In this document: positions 8,191 to 16,863 of the stretch, in pieces
Numbering within the stretch: the first letter of the stretch is position 1
Layout of the letters: every line of letters begins with the position of its first letter
Assembly (NCBI GenBank): GCA_016702305.1
Contig: JADJEH010000001.1
Location: 682,001 to 746,000, forward strand
Length of the DNA: 64,000 nt
Direction: 5' to 3'
From: a bacterium
GTDB lineage: Bacteria; Electryoneota; RPQS01
Made by a program: the position numbers and the translations under genes
Notes under the pieces: model-generated
What the model was told of the DNA's origin: nothing
Databases searched by the model: none
Seen by the model: the letters and a program-made list of their open reading frames with translations, nothing else

Positions 8191-9504
8191 ATGAGTTCAC
8201 ATTTACAAAATTCCTTGTCGCATTCAGATCCGGCGATCGCCGCGATCATTGACCGCGAACGCACGCGGCAGAACGAAGGGTTAGAGCTGATCGCGTCCGA
8301 GAACTTCGTGTCGCCCGCCGTCATGGAGGCGATGGGCAACGTGATGACGAATAAGTATGCCGAGGGTCTGCCGGGCAAGCGCTATTATGGTGGCTGTCAC
8401 GTCGTGGATGAGGCCGAGACTCTGGCCATTGACCGCGTCAAAGAACTGTTCGGCGTGAAATGGGCCAACGTGCAGCCGCATTCGGGTGCGCAGGCGAACA
8501 TGGCTGTCTACATGACGCTGCTCAAACCGGGTGACCGGATTCTCGGAATGAACCTGGCGCACGGCGGACATCTGACGCATGGTTCTCCCGTGAATTTCTC
8601 GGGTCGCTGGTTTGAAGTGGTAAGCTATGGCGTCACGCAGGATACGAACCTGATTGACATGGACGATGTTGCCGCCAAAGCGCGAGAGTTTCGTCCGAAG
8701 CTGATCATGACCGGGTCATCGGCCTACCCGCGGAAGTGGGAGCTTGCGAAGTTCCGGGAGATCGCCAATGAAGTCGGCGCGTACCTGATTTGCGATATGT
8801 CGCATTTCGCCGGGCTTGTGGCGGGTAAGGTGCATCCCGATGTTATGCCCTTTGCCCACGCTGTGACCTCGACAACGCATAAGACGCTGCGCGCTCCGCG
8901 CGGCGGTGTGATTCTCTCCAATGAAGAGGGCGGCGAACTGCTGTTGTCTGGCATGCCTAAGCCGAAGACCTATTGGGATGCGTTTGATTCGTGGGTGTTC
9001 CCCGGTGTGCAGGGCGGTCCGCTAATGCATGTCATCGCCGCCAAAGCCGTGGCCTTTGGCGAAGCGCTTACGCCGGCGTTCCGCGACTATGCGCGCAAAG
9101 TGGTCGAGAATGCCAAAACAATGGCCGACGAACTTATGAAGCGCGACTACAAAGTGGTCTCGGGCGGGACCGATACGCATTTGGTGTTGATTGACTTGTC
9201 GCCGTTGGGCAAGACGGGCAAGGCTGCCGAGAAGGCGCTTGAGGCCGCCGATATTACGGTAAATAAGAACATGGTGCCGTACGACCCGCAGAAGCCGCTG
9301 GTGACTTCGGGCGTTCGGATCGGTTCACCGGCCTTGACCTCGCGCGGCATGGGTGCCGACGAAATGCGAAAAGTCGTCGCGCTGATTGATCAGGTTATTC
9401 AGAATTTGGACAATACCGATGTACAGGCCAGGGTTAAGACCGACGTGCACGAATTAACACGGCAATTCCCGCTCTATCCGCAGCCGCTGCGCTACCACGT
9501 GTAG
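8191..9504 (+). CDS. glyA: Serine hydroxymethyltransferase
   Basis: PLP enzyme that interconverts serine and glycine and loads tetrahydrofolate with one-carbon units. The 437-residue length is slightly above the bacterial norm. Visible signatures are LELIASENFVS near the N-terminus, KRYYGGC, HSGAQANMA, the PLP-lysine segment TSTTHKTLRAPRGG near residue 231, and FPGVQGGP. The ATG follows the preceding stop by 6 nt. nrdR follows 9 nt after, so glycine/one-carbon and dNTP regulation genes lie together. Confidence 0.96.
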   Translation: MSSHLQNSLSHSDPAIAAIIDRERTRQNEGLELIASENFVSPAVMEAMGNVMTNKYAEGLPGKRYYGGCHVVDEAETLAIDRVKELFGVKWANVQPHSGAQANMAVYMTLLKPGDRILGMNLAHGGHLTHGSPVNFSGRWFEVVSYGVTQDTNLIDMDDVAAKAREFRPKLIMTGSSAYPRKWELAKFREIANEVGAYLICDMSHFAGLVAGKVHPDVMPFAHAVTSTTHKTLRAPRGGVILSNEEGGELLLSGMPKPKTYWDAFDSWVFPGVQGGPLMHVIAAKAVAFGEALTPAFRDYARKVVENAKTMADELMKRDYKVVSGGTDTHLVLIDLSPLGKTGKAAEKALEAADITVNKNMVPYDPQKPLVTSGVRIGSPALTSRGMGADEMRKVVALIDQVIQNLDNTDVQARVKTDVHELTRQFPLYPQPLRYHV

Positions 9505-9513
9505 GAGAACAAG

Positions 9514-9993
9514 TTGCGCTGTCCGATATGCGCCAATCAGGATGATCGTGTCATTGACTCGCGCGCGGCCAAGGAAGGCCGGGCGATTCGCCGGCGCCGC
9601 GAGTGCGGTCAGTGCGGGCACCGCTTCACGACCTACGAAGCGATTGAAGATCATCAGGTGCAGGTCATCAAGAACAATGGAGCCCGCGAACCCTTCGATC
9701 GCGAGAAGGTCTATCGCGGGCTTTCGATTGCCTGCATAAAACGGCCTGTGACCGCCGAGCAGATCGGTGACATGACCGATGCCGTCGAGGGCCGGGTCCT
9801 GGCCGAGACCAGTCGTGAAGTGACTGCCCAGAACATTGGCCATTGGATTCTTGAAGAACTTATCGCGGTGGATGAGGTCGCGTATGTGCGCTTTGCCAGC
9901 GTCTATAAGCGCTATGCGTCGGTGGATGGCTTCCTGGCCGAGTTGAAAGAGCTGCAAGCTCAGGAGCCGCGCGAGCCGGTGCGCGAGAGCTAA
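9514..9993 (+). CDS. nrdR: Transcriptional repressor NrdR
   Basis: Zinc-ribbon and ATP-cone repressor of ribonucleotide reductase genes. The start is a TTG at 9514, fixed by the family-typical opening MRCPIC and an upstream AGGAGAA. The four zinc cysteines are in CPIC and CGQCG, followed by RRRRECGQCGHRFTTYE, which is near invariant in the family. The ATP-cone covers about residues 48-138 (VIKNNGAREPFDREKV). Length 159. I did not find a clear NrdR-box pair near a reductase gene in this window; no nrd genes are present. Confidence 0.95.
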   Translation: MRCPICANQDDRVIDSRAAKEGRAIRRRRECGQCGHRFTTYEAIEDHQVQVIKNNGAREPFDREKVYRGLSIACIKRPVTAEQIGDMTDAVEGRVLAETSREVTAQNIGHWILEELIAVDEVAYVRFASVYKRYASVDGFLAELKELQAQEPREPVRES

Positions 9994-10974
9994 GTGCTCG
10001 GAAGATTGGCCGAATCGCTCTACGGGCTGGCGGCGACAGCCTATCATCGGCGGTGGGACCGCCGTGGTGGGACGCGCGTGGCAGTGCCGGTGATTTCGGT
10101 CGGCAATCTGACGGTCGGTGGAAACGGTAAAACGCCGTTCGTCATTGAACTGGTGCGGGTGCTGCGAGAGCATTTCCCCGACCTGTGCGAACGGCACCGC
10201 ATCGCGGTGCTGAGCAGGGGCTATGGTCGTCACTCGGGGGAGCTGTGTGTTGTTGAAGCGGAGAGCCATTGGACCGACAGTGGCGACGAGCCGCTCCTGA
10301 TCAAGCGGAGCTGTCCGGATACGTTGGTGATCGCGCATGCCCGGCGCCTTGAGTCGGCGCGCATGGCCATTGACCGATTTGACAGCAAGCTGATTATCCT
10401 GGACGACGGGTTTCAGCATCGGGCGTTGGCACGGGACCTTGACCTGGTTTTACTCGACGCACACAAGCCGTTGGGCAATGGCCGATTGCTTCCGGTAGGC
10501 CCCTTGCGCGAACCTGTTACGGCGCTGGAGCGGGCGACGCATTTGGTTAGTGTGGGGACGGGCGGTGAGGTCGCATCGCTGGCCGAGCGGTTTGACCGAC
10601 CCATGTTTGCGGTCGAGCCGCGCCCGCTCAGTGATATTTGGCCTGATCGGCCGGTCGGTCCGGTTTTCTTGCTGACGGGGGTCGCCCGGCCGGAACGAGT
10701 TAGGAGTTTCTTAGAGTTCGCAGGATTCACAGTGGTTGGCCATCGAGCATTTCGGGACCACCATGCCTTCACGGAGGCGGAGTTGCATTCTGTGGCTGAA
10801 ACGGCGGGTCGCTCCGGGGCAGCAACGGTGCTGACCACTGCCAAGGATGCAGTTCGTATCCCAGCATGGGACGGTAGTTTACCGTTAGAGGTCTGCCCCT
10901 ATGAGCTGCGCTTGTCCGCGCCGGAAGCTCTTGTAGAATGCGTTGCCTGTCTCTTTTCACACGACGTAGTATAA
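9994..10974 (+). CDS. lpxK: Tetraacyldisaccharide 4'-kinase
   Basis: Phosphorylates the 4' position of the lipid A disaccharide at the inner membrane. The start is a GTG immediately after the nrdR stop. It shows the family Walker A (SVGNLTVGGNGKTP, about residues 32-45), LSRGYGR, the LDDGFQHRALARDLD segment and LLPVGPLREP. Length 326 is usual. A single N-terminal hydrophobic helix expected for LpxK is weak here (LAESLYGLAATAYH). The gene shows that the organism makes Raetz-pathway lipid A. Other lpx genes are not in the window. Confidence 0.93.
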   Translation: MLGRLAESLYGLAATAYHRRWDRRGGTRVAVPVISVGNLTVGGNGKTPFVIELVRVLREHFPDLCERHRIAVLSRGYGRHSGELCVVEAESHWTDSGDEPLLIKRSCPDTLVIAHARRLESARMAIDRFDSKLIILDDGFQHRALARDLDLVLLDAHKPLGNGRLLPVGPLREPVTALERATHLVSVGTGGEVASLAERFDRPMFAVEPRPLSDIWPDRPVGPVFLLTGVARPERVRSFLEFAGFTVVGHRAFRDHHAFTEAELHSVAETAGRSGAATVLTTAKDAVRIPAWDGSLPLEVCPYELRLSAPEALVECVACLFSHDVV

Positions 10975-11032
10975 CGGCAGAATATTTAGCGAGTTAATCC
11001 GCAAGCACCTTGCGAAAACCTTCACAATAGCG

Positions 11033-11061
11033 TTGACTTTTGTGGAGGATATGGCTATATT
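11033..11061 (+). promoter_or_regulatory. Sigma70-type promoter of the nuoJKLMN operon
   Basis: TTGACT at 11033-11038 and TATATT at 11056-11061 are separated by exactly 17 bp, in the 135-bp gap between lpxK and nuoJ. Transcription should begin near 11068, giving a leader of about 40 nt before the nuoJ ATG at 11110. Confidence 0.75.
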
Positions 11062-11109
11062 CAGCAATCTGTAGATGTTATAGAGTTCCCGCGCAGACGC
11101 CGACTGTAC

Positions 11110-11634
11110 ATGGGTTTGGAGACTATTCTGTTCCTCTTGCTGGCGATCGGTGCCGTACTTTCGGCACTGCTTGTCGTCACGTCTCCGTCCCCCATCGGTT
11201 CGGCCTTGTACCTCGTGGGAACAATGTTTTGTCTGTCTGGTTTGTACGTCCTGCTCGCCGCGCCGTTTTTGGCCGCGATTCAGGTCATTGTCTATGCAGG
11301 AGCCATTATTGTGCTCCTGCTTTTTGTTATTATGCTTTTGAACCTGCGGCGGATCGAAGAGACGTTACCGCGCGCGTGGCGCGTGGCCGGTCTAGTCGTC
11401 GCCGGGCTCACCCTGTTCGCGTTGTTCATGGCGATCGTGCGCGGTAGTTCGGTTTTGCCGGGGATGCCCTCGGTGCCGGAAGGCTTTGGAAAAGTGGCCG
11501 AACTGGGCAAGATCCTCTTCACCAAGTACCTGTATGCGTTTGAGGCTACATCGGTGCTGCTGCTTGCGGCGATGATCGGTGCGGTGGCGCTCGTGCGTAA
11601 AGAGGGCGGGGAAGGAGGCAAGGATGCAAATTGA
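11110..11634 (+). CDS. nuoJ: NADH-quinone oxidoreductase subunit J
   Basis: Membrane-arm subunit of complex I (ND6 homologue), 174 residues with five predicted membrane helices. The family signature VIVYAGAIIVLLLFVIMLLN lies in helix 3, including the pi-bulge-type GAI segment that couples quinone reduction to proton pumping. It is the first gene of a five-gene membrane-arm operon. The stop overlaps the nuoK start by 11 nt. A canonical promoter lies 49 nt upstream. Confidence 0.95.
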   Translation: MGLETILFLLLAIGAVLSALLVVTSPSPIGSALYLVGTMFCLSGLYVLLAAPFLAAIQVIVYAGAIIVLLLFVIMLLNLRRIEETLPRAWRVAGLVVAGLTLFALFMAIVRGSSVLPGMPSVPEGFGKVAELGKILFTKYLYAFEATSVLLLAAMIGAVALVRKEGGEGGKDAN

Positions 11635-11929
11635 ACTTGCCCATTACCTCCTGCTCGCGGCGGTTCTGTTCGGGATCGGGACGCTTGGCGTCCTGACGCG
11701 TAAGAATCTGATCATTATCTTGATGTCCGTTGAGCTGATGCTCAATTCGGTTAACCTGAGCTTCATTGCACTGGCGCGGCATGCCGCAGACCAGGAGGCG
11801 CAGGTCATTGTCTTTTTTGTCCTGTGTGTGGCCGCCGCCGAAGTTGCGGTCGGGTTGGCCATTCTCATCTCGGTGTGGCGGAAACGCGGCACCATGAACA
11901 TTGACGCGCTGTCCGCGCTCAAAGGCTGA
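11624..11929 (+). CDS. nuoK: NADH-quinone oxidoreductase subunit K
   Basis: Complex I subunit homologous to ND4L, 101 residues with three membrane helices. I chose the ATG at 11624, preceded by GGAGGCAAGG and giving the expected N-terminus MQIELAHYLLLAAVLF; the frame upstream is just open sequence inside nuoJ. The conserved glutamate in MSVELMLNSVN (helix 2) and the one in AAAEVAVGLA (helix 3), needed for proton transfer, are both present. It overlaps nuoJ upstream and nuoL downstream (TGATG). Confidence 0.96.
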   Translation: MQIELAHYLLLAAVLFGIGTLGVLTRKNLIIILMSVELMLNSVNLSFIALARHAADQEAQVIVFFVLCVAAAEVAVGLAILISVWRKRGTMNIDALSALKG

Positions 11930-13845
11930 TGCTCGAACTTCTCTATCTGATTCCGCTGTTCCCGCTGTTGGGCGTTGTGCTCAACTCGTTTGTGCTGCGC
12001 GGTCAAGCTGAGAAGGTCGTGGGTTGGACTGCGGCGCTGATGATCGGCGCGAGCTTTGTGGTCGCGCTCAGTTGCTTTTTCCAACTGCTCGGGATGCCGG
12101 CCGATGCGCGGCACTTTGAACTGGAGATGTTCCGGTGGATCGTCGTCGGGAATTTTGCCGCGCAAGCTGGATTCCTGGCAGACCCGCTCTCGATGATCAT
12201 GATGTTGATCGTCACAGGCGTGTCGTTCCTGATCCATATCTACTCGATCGGCTACATGCATGGGGATGAGGGATTCAGGAAATTCTTCATCTACCTGAAC
12301 CTGTTCGTCTTCTTCATGTTGCTGCTGGTCATGGGCAGCAACTATCTGGTCATGTTTGTCGGTTGGGAGGGAGTCGGTCTCTGTTCATATCTGTTGATCG
12401 GCTTCTGGTACACGGACGAGCTCAAGGCATCTGCGGGCAAGAAGGCGTTCATCATGAACCGCATCGGGGATTTCGGCTTCCTGCTTGCGATCTTCCTCAT
12501 CTGGACGACCTTCGGGACGATCAATTTCCGCGAGATCCAACCGATGGCGCAGGCCTATACGGTCGGCACGGGCGTGATTACCGCGATTTGCCTGCTCCTG
12601 TTTACCGGCGCAACCGGCAAGTCGGCGCAATTGCCGCTCTATACGTGGTTGCCCGATGCCATGGCTGGTCCAACGCCAGTTTCGGCTCTGATCCATGCGG
12701 CAACGATGGTCACGGCGGGCGTCTATATGATTGCCCGCTCGAACTTCCTGTTCTCGCTGTCACCGGTTGCAATGGAAGTTGTCGCGTGGGTGGGTGGCTT
12801 GACCGCGCTGTTCGCGGCCACAATTGGTCTGGTGCAGACCGACATTAAGAAGGTTCTGGCGTACTCCACGGTCAGTCAGTTGGGCTTCATGTTTCTGGCG
12901 TGCGGGGTCGGGGCCTATACCGCGGCTGTTTTCCATCTCATGACACACGCTTTCTTCAAGGGACTATTGTTCCTCGGATCAGGCTCGGTCATTCACGGCA
13001 TGTCCGACGAACAAGACATCCGCAGCATGGGTGGTTTGAAGAGCAAGATGCCGACGACCTATTGGACGTTCCTCGTGGGGACGCTGGCTATCGCCGGTAT
13101 TCCCGGACTGGCCGGATTCTTCTCAAAAGACGAGATTCTGTGGAAGACGTTCGAATCGCACCACTATCCGCTGTGGGTGTTGGGAGCGACCGCCGCGTTT
13201 TGCACGGCCTTCTATATTTTCAGATTACTGTATCTGACGTTCTACGGCAAATTCCGCGGGACGAAGGCGCAGGAGCATCATCTGCATGAATCGCCCAAGC
13301 TGATGACCGTGCCGCTTATGGTACTGGCCGGATTGTCTATTCTGGGCGGTTATGTCGGCGTGCCCCATGCACTGGGCGGCCACAACTTCTTTGCGGACTG
13401 GCTGGCGCCGGTGATCAGCACGCACGGCGAGCACGGCGGCGGCCATCACGGCGTGCCGACGGCAGAATATGTATTGATGGTCGTGTCCGTCATGGTGGCG
13501 GTCATCGGGATTCTGTTGGCCCGCAGTTGGTACCTCGGCAAGTCGGCGACCGTCGAGTCGCTGGGCAAGTCCGGGATGCGCAATCTGCTCTATAATAAGT
13601 ACTGGGTGGATCAGATCTATGACGGCGTGTTCTCGAAGCCATTCGTGAAGGCGTCCGAACTGTTCGCCCAATATGTGGATCAGGGCACGGTGGACGGTGC
13701 TGTCAACGGTGTGGGTTCGACGATGTCCGGCCTCGGCGGGATCGTGCGCCGAATCCAAACCGGCGTCACGCAGAACTATGCGGTGATGATGGGAGCCGGT
13801 ACCGTGTTCCTTTTGGGTATGCTCATTTGGTCGGTGCTGGGGTAA
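11929..13845 (+). CDS. nuoL: NADH-quinone oxidoreductase subunit L
   Basis: Antiporter-like proton pump subunit of complex I (ND5 homologue), 638 residues and about 15-16 membrane helices. The family motifs FVGWEGVGLCSYLLIGFW, LPLYTWLPDAMAGPTPVSAL and STVSQLGFM are present; a Lys-containing AFFKGLLFLGSGS follows. The long C-terminal lateral helix region (about residues 500-600) is present, so the subunit is full length. A histidine-rich loop (HGEHGGGHHG) sits before it. It overlaps nuoK by 1 nt. Confidence 0.97.
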   Translation: MLELLYLIPLFPLLGVVLNSFVLRGQAEKVVGWTAALMIGASFVVALSCFFQLLGMPADARHFELEMFRWIVVGNFAAQAGFLADPLSMIMMLIVTGVSFLIHIYSIGYMHGDEGFRKFFIYLNLFVFFMLLLVMGSNYLVMFVGWEGVGLCSYLLIGFWYTDELKASAGKKAFIMNRIGDFGFLLAIFLIWTTFGTINFREIQPMAQAYTVGTGVITAICLLLFTGATGKSAQLPLYTWLPDAMAGPTPVSALIHAATMVTAGVYMIARSNFLFSLSPVAMEVVAWVGGLTALFAATIGLVQTDIKKVLAYSTVSQLGFMFLACGVGAYTAAVFHLMTHAFFKGLLFLGSGSVIHGMSDEQDIRSMGGLKSKMPTTYWTFLVGTLAIAGIPGLAGFFSKDEILWKTFESHHYPLWVLGATAAFCTAFYIFRLLYLTFYGKFRGTKAQEHHLHESPKLMTVPLMVLAGLSILGGYVGVPHALGGHNFFADWLAPVISTHGEHGGGHHGVPTAEYVLMVVSVMVAVIGILLARSWYLGKSATVESLGKSGMRNLLYNKYWVDQIYDGVFSKPFVKASELFAQYVDQGTVDGAVNGVGSTMSGLGGIVRRIQTGVTQNYAVMMGAGTVFLLGMLIWSVLG

Positions 13846-13849
13846 ACAG

Positions 13850-15361
13850 ATGTTGTTAACCCTGTGCATCGCTGTTCCTGCCGTCGCCGCCCTGCTGGTG
13901 CTGTTCCTACCACGGACGGCGCCGGGTTTGATTCGCTGGTTCTCTTTGGGCGCGTCGCTGTTGGCGTTTGCAGTCTCGCTGGTTGTTTACGCCAATTTCC
14001 AGGTTGGCGAAGCCAGTTTCCAGATGGTCGAGAAGATGCAGTGGATTCCGTCGATCGGGGCCGAATGGCATCTCGGTGTGGACGGCATCAGCTTGTTCCT
14101 GATCATGCTGACCACTCTGCTGACGGTGCTTTGCATTCTCAGCAGTTGGAACAGCATCAACGAGCGGGTGCAGGAGTATCACTTTTTCTTCCTCCTGCTT
14201 GAAGCGGGTATGGTCGGCGTGTTTGCCGCGCTCGATCTGTTTGTCTTCTATGTGATGTGGGAAGTCATGCTCGTGCCGATGTTCTTCTTGATCGGCGTAT
14301 GGGGCGGACAGCGCAGGCTATATGCCACGATCAAGTTCTTCCTGTTCACGATGGCAGGCTCGGTCCTGATGCTGGCGGGCGTGTTGTATGTCTATTTTCA
14401 TACGCTCGACCCCGAGACCGGCAAACATACGTTTGACCTCTTGATGGCCACGGATCAGTCAAAATACGCGCTGGACGTCCAGCGCTGGCTGTTCCTTGCA
14501 TTCGGATTGGCATTTGCAATCAAGGTTCCGCTGTTCCCGCTGCATACGTGGCTGCCCGACGCGCATACGGAGGCCCCGACTGCGGGCTCGGTGATTCTTG
14601 CCGGTGTGCTGCTCAAGATGGGAACGTACGGGTTCTTGCGGTTCTGCTTGCCGATGTTCCCGCAGGCGACGCTCGAATTTGTACCATGGATCAGTTGGCT
14701 GGCGTTGATAGGCATCACGTACGGCGCAATGGTGGCTATGGTGCAAAAGGACATGAAGAAGCTCGTAGCCTATTCGTCCGTGGCGCATCTCGGGTTCGTG
14801 ATGCTCGGCACGTTTGCGTTAAATGAGCAAGGTCTCACGGGCTCGCTTTTGCAGCAGATCAATCATGGCATCTCCACCGGCGCTTTGTTTATGCTCGTTG
14901 GTGTGATCTATGAGCGTCGGCACACGCGCATGATCGCCGATTACGGCGGTATCGCTAAGGTCATGCCGGTGTTCGCAGTGCTGTTTCTGATCGTGGCCTT
15001 GTCCTCCATCGGACTGCCGACGACGAACGGATTCGTGGGCGAGTTTCTAATTCTGCTCGGTACTTTCGCGTCAAACACGCTCTATGGTGTGATCGCCACA
15101 TCGGGGGTGATTCTGGCCGCCGTCTATTTGTTGTGGATGTATCAGCGCGTCTTCTATGGCAAGATTGTCCACGATGAGAATCAGAAGCTCAAGGACATCA
15201 CGGCCTTTGAAGCCCTGCCGATTCTGGTGCTGATTGTGCTGGCCATTTGGATCGGCGTCTATCCCGATCCCCTGTTGGTGCGCATGGAGCCGTCGCTGCA
15301 GTTGATTCTGGACAGGTTTCAGCAGGGCGAATTTTCACATTTGATGGGAGTGCTGCCATAA
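13850..15361 (+). CDS. nuoM: NADH-quinone oxidoreductase subunit M
   Basis: Second antiporter-like proton pump of complex I (ND4 homologue), 503 residues and about 14 helices. WEVMLVPMFFLIGVWGG carries the conserved helix-5 glutamate, and FPLHTWLPDAHTEAPTAGS and YSSVAHLGFVM mark the discontinuous-helix region. It begins 4 nt after nuoL and overlaps nuoN by 1 nt. Confidence 0.97.
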   Translation: MLLTLCIAVPAVAALLVLFLPRTAPGLIRWFSLGASLLAFAVSLVVYANFQVGEASFQMVEKMQWIPSIGAEWHLGVDGISLFLIMLTTLLTVLCILSSWNSINERVQEYHFFFLLLEAGMVGVFAALDLFVFYVMWEVMLVPMFFLIGVWGGQRRLYATIKFFLFTMAGSVLMLAGVLYVYFHTLDPETGKHTFDLLMATDQSKYALDVQRWLFLAFGLAFAIKVPLFPLHTWLPDAHTEAPTAGSVILAGVLLKMGTYGFLRFCLPMFPQATLEFVPWISWLALIGITYGAMVAMVQKDMKKLVAYSSVAHLGFVMLGTFALNEQGLTGSLLQQINHGISTGALFMLVGVIYERRHTRMIADYGGIAKVMPVFAVLFLIVALSSIGLPTTNGFVGEFLILLGTFASNTLYGVIATSGVILAAVYLLWMYQRVFYGKIVHDENQKLKDITAFEALPILVLIVLAIWIGVYPDPLLVRMEPSLQLILDRFQQGEFSHLMGVLP

Positions 15362-16788
15362 TGGGTATGCAGGACTTCCTCGGCGTGCTGCCGGAATTGG
15401 TCGTTGTCGTGACCGCCTTGCTGGCCATCCTGACGGATATTGCCGCCAAGGAACGCAACGCCTCCGCCGCCAAGAATGTAACGGTGCTCGGCTTGGCTGT
15501 CGCGGGCGGCTTGGCATTCGTGTCGCCGGGCGACAGCAAGATGCTGATGTCGGGCCAAGTGTTCAATGACGGCCTGACGGAGTGGTTCCGCGCGCTGTTC
15601 GCTTTTGTCGGTATCGTTACGGCGATATACTCGCCGCTGTACATGAAGTTCCGCAACATCCGGCTGGGAGAGTATTACTCGCTCCTGACGATGTGCGTGT
15701 TCGGGATGATGGTCATGGCGTCGGCGGCGAGCCTGCTGTTGTTCTTCGTCGGTCTCGAGACGATGTCCATCTGTCTCTATGTGTTGGTTGGCCTGCGGCG
15801 CAATGATCCGGCTTCAATTGAAGGCGGGATGAAATACCTCGTCCTGGGTGCGTTCTCGTCGGCGTTCCTCCTCTACGGCATGGCGCTAATCTACGGCGGC
15901 GTCGGATCCTTGGACTACGCAGTTATCAGCCAGACGCTGCGCGAGAGCTCGAGCATCGGGCCGATGACGATTAGCGGCATTGCGCTGCTGCTGGTGGGCT
16001 TTGCATTCAAGATTTCGGCCGTACCGTTCCATTTCTGGTCGCCAGATGTGTATGAAGGCGCGCCGACGACGATCACGGCTTTGATGTCCACGGGCGCGAA
16101 GGCTGCGGCTTTTGTGGGTTTGATCCGTGTCTTCGGGCAAGCCCTGGCGGCGTCGTCCGAGCATTGGGTGATGGCACTGTCTATTCTGTCGGCGCTGACC
16201 ATGACCGTTGGTAACGTTGTTGCGCTGAAGCAGACGAGCGTTAAGCGCATGCTGGCCTATTCCTCCATCGCGCATGCGGGCTATATGCTGTTGGCAATCG
16301 TCACCGGCACGCGCGAGTCATTCGCCGCCGCGAGTTTCTATCTGATCGGCTATGCGTTGATGAACCTCGGCGCTTTCGGTGTGCTAATGCTCCTGAACCA
16401 GCGCGGCAAGGGTGACTATTCATTCGACGCCTTGCGCGGCATGGGCACGATTCATCCGGTGCTGGGTTTGACGATGACCGTTTTCATGCTGTCGCTGATT
16501 GGCATACCGCCGACGGCGGGATTCTTCGGGAAGTTGTACGTCTTCTCCGAAGCGATCAAAGAAGGCCACTTGACGCTCGCGATCATTGGTCTGCTGAACA
16601 GCGCGGTCGGTGCGTACTACTATTTGCGCGTGATTTCGTCGTTGTACATGGCCAAGCCCGAGGGCGATGTGGCTGTGCTTCAGCCGATGAGCTACAAATT
16701 TGCGCTCGTTGTTTCCGCGCTGTTGATCGTCATGCTGGGCATGTTCCCCGATCAATTGGTGCAGGCAATGCTGGCGGCGATACCGTAG
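15361..16788 (+). CDS. nuoN: NADH-quinone oxidoreductase subunit N
   Basis: Third antiporter-like subunit of complex I (ND2 homologue), 475 residues. I chose the ATG at 15361, which overlaps the nuoM stop (TAATG) and opens MGMQDFLGVLPELVVV, the expected first helix; the frame extends further upstream only inside nuoM. Motifs FVGLETMSICLYVLVG, VPFHFWSPDVYEGAPT and AYSSIAHAGYM are typical. A strong hairpin terminator follows at 16811, closing the operon. Confidence 0.96.
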   Translation: MGMQDFLGVLPELVVVVTALLAILTDIAAKERNASAAKNVTVLGLAVAGGLAFVSPGDSKMLMSGQVFNDGLTEWFRALFAFVGIVTAIYSPLYMKFRNIRLGEYYSLLTMCVFGMMVMASAASLLLFFVGLETMSICLYVLVGLRRNDPASIEGGMKYLVLGAFSSAFLLYGMALIYGGVGSLDYAVISQTLRESSSIGPMTISGIALLLVGFAFKISAVPFHFWSPDVYEGAPTTITALMSTGAKAAAFVGLIRVFGQALAASSEHWVMALSILSALTMTVGNVVALKQTSVKRMLAYSSIAHAGYMLLAIVTGTRESFAAASFYLIGYALMNLGAFGVLMLLNQRGKGDYSFDALRGMGTIHPVLGLTMTVFMLSLIGIPPTAGFFGKLYVFSEAIKEGHLTLAIIGLLNSAVGAYYYLRVISSLYMAKPEGDVAVLQPMSYKFALVVSALLIVMLGMFPDQLVQAMLAAIP

Positions 16789-16810
16789 CACGTTCGACTT
16801 ATGATAACTG

Positions 16811-16840
16811 AAAAGCCCTTGCAGTGATGCAAGGGCTTTT
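16811..16840. terminator. Bidirectional intrinsic terminator between nuoN and the aminotransferase gene
   Basis: A perfect 13-bp inverted repeat (AAAAGCCCTTGCA, 4-nt loop GTGA, complement) flanked by A and T runs, placed between the convergent nuoN (+) and aminotransferase (-) genes. It can serve both strands. Confidence 0.9.
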
Positions 16841-16863
16841 CTATTTCGAAACGTATGTACCGG

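Noticed and set aside
11001..11013. Small hairpin GCAAG-CAC-CTTGC after lpxK as a terminator
   Set aside because: Five-bp stem with a 3-nt loop and no T run on either strand.
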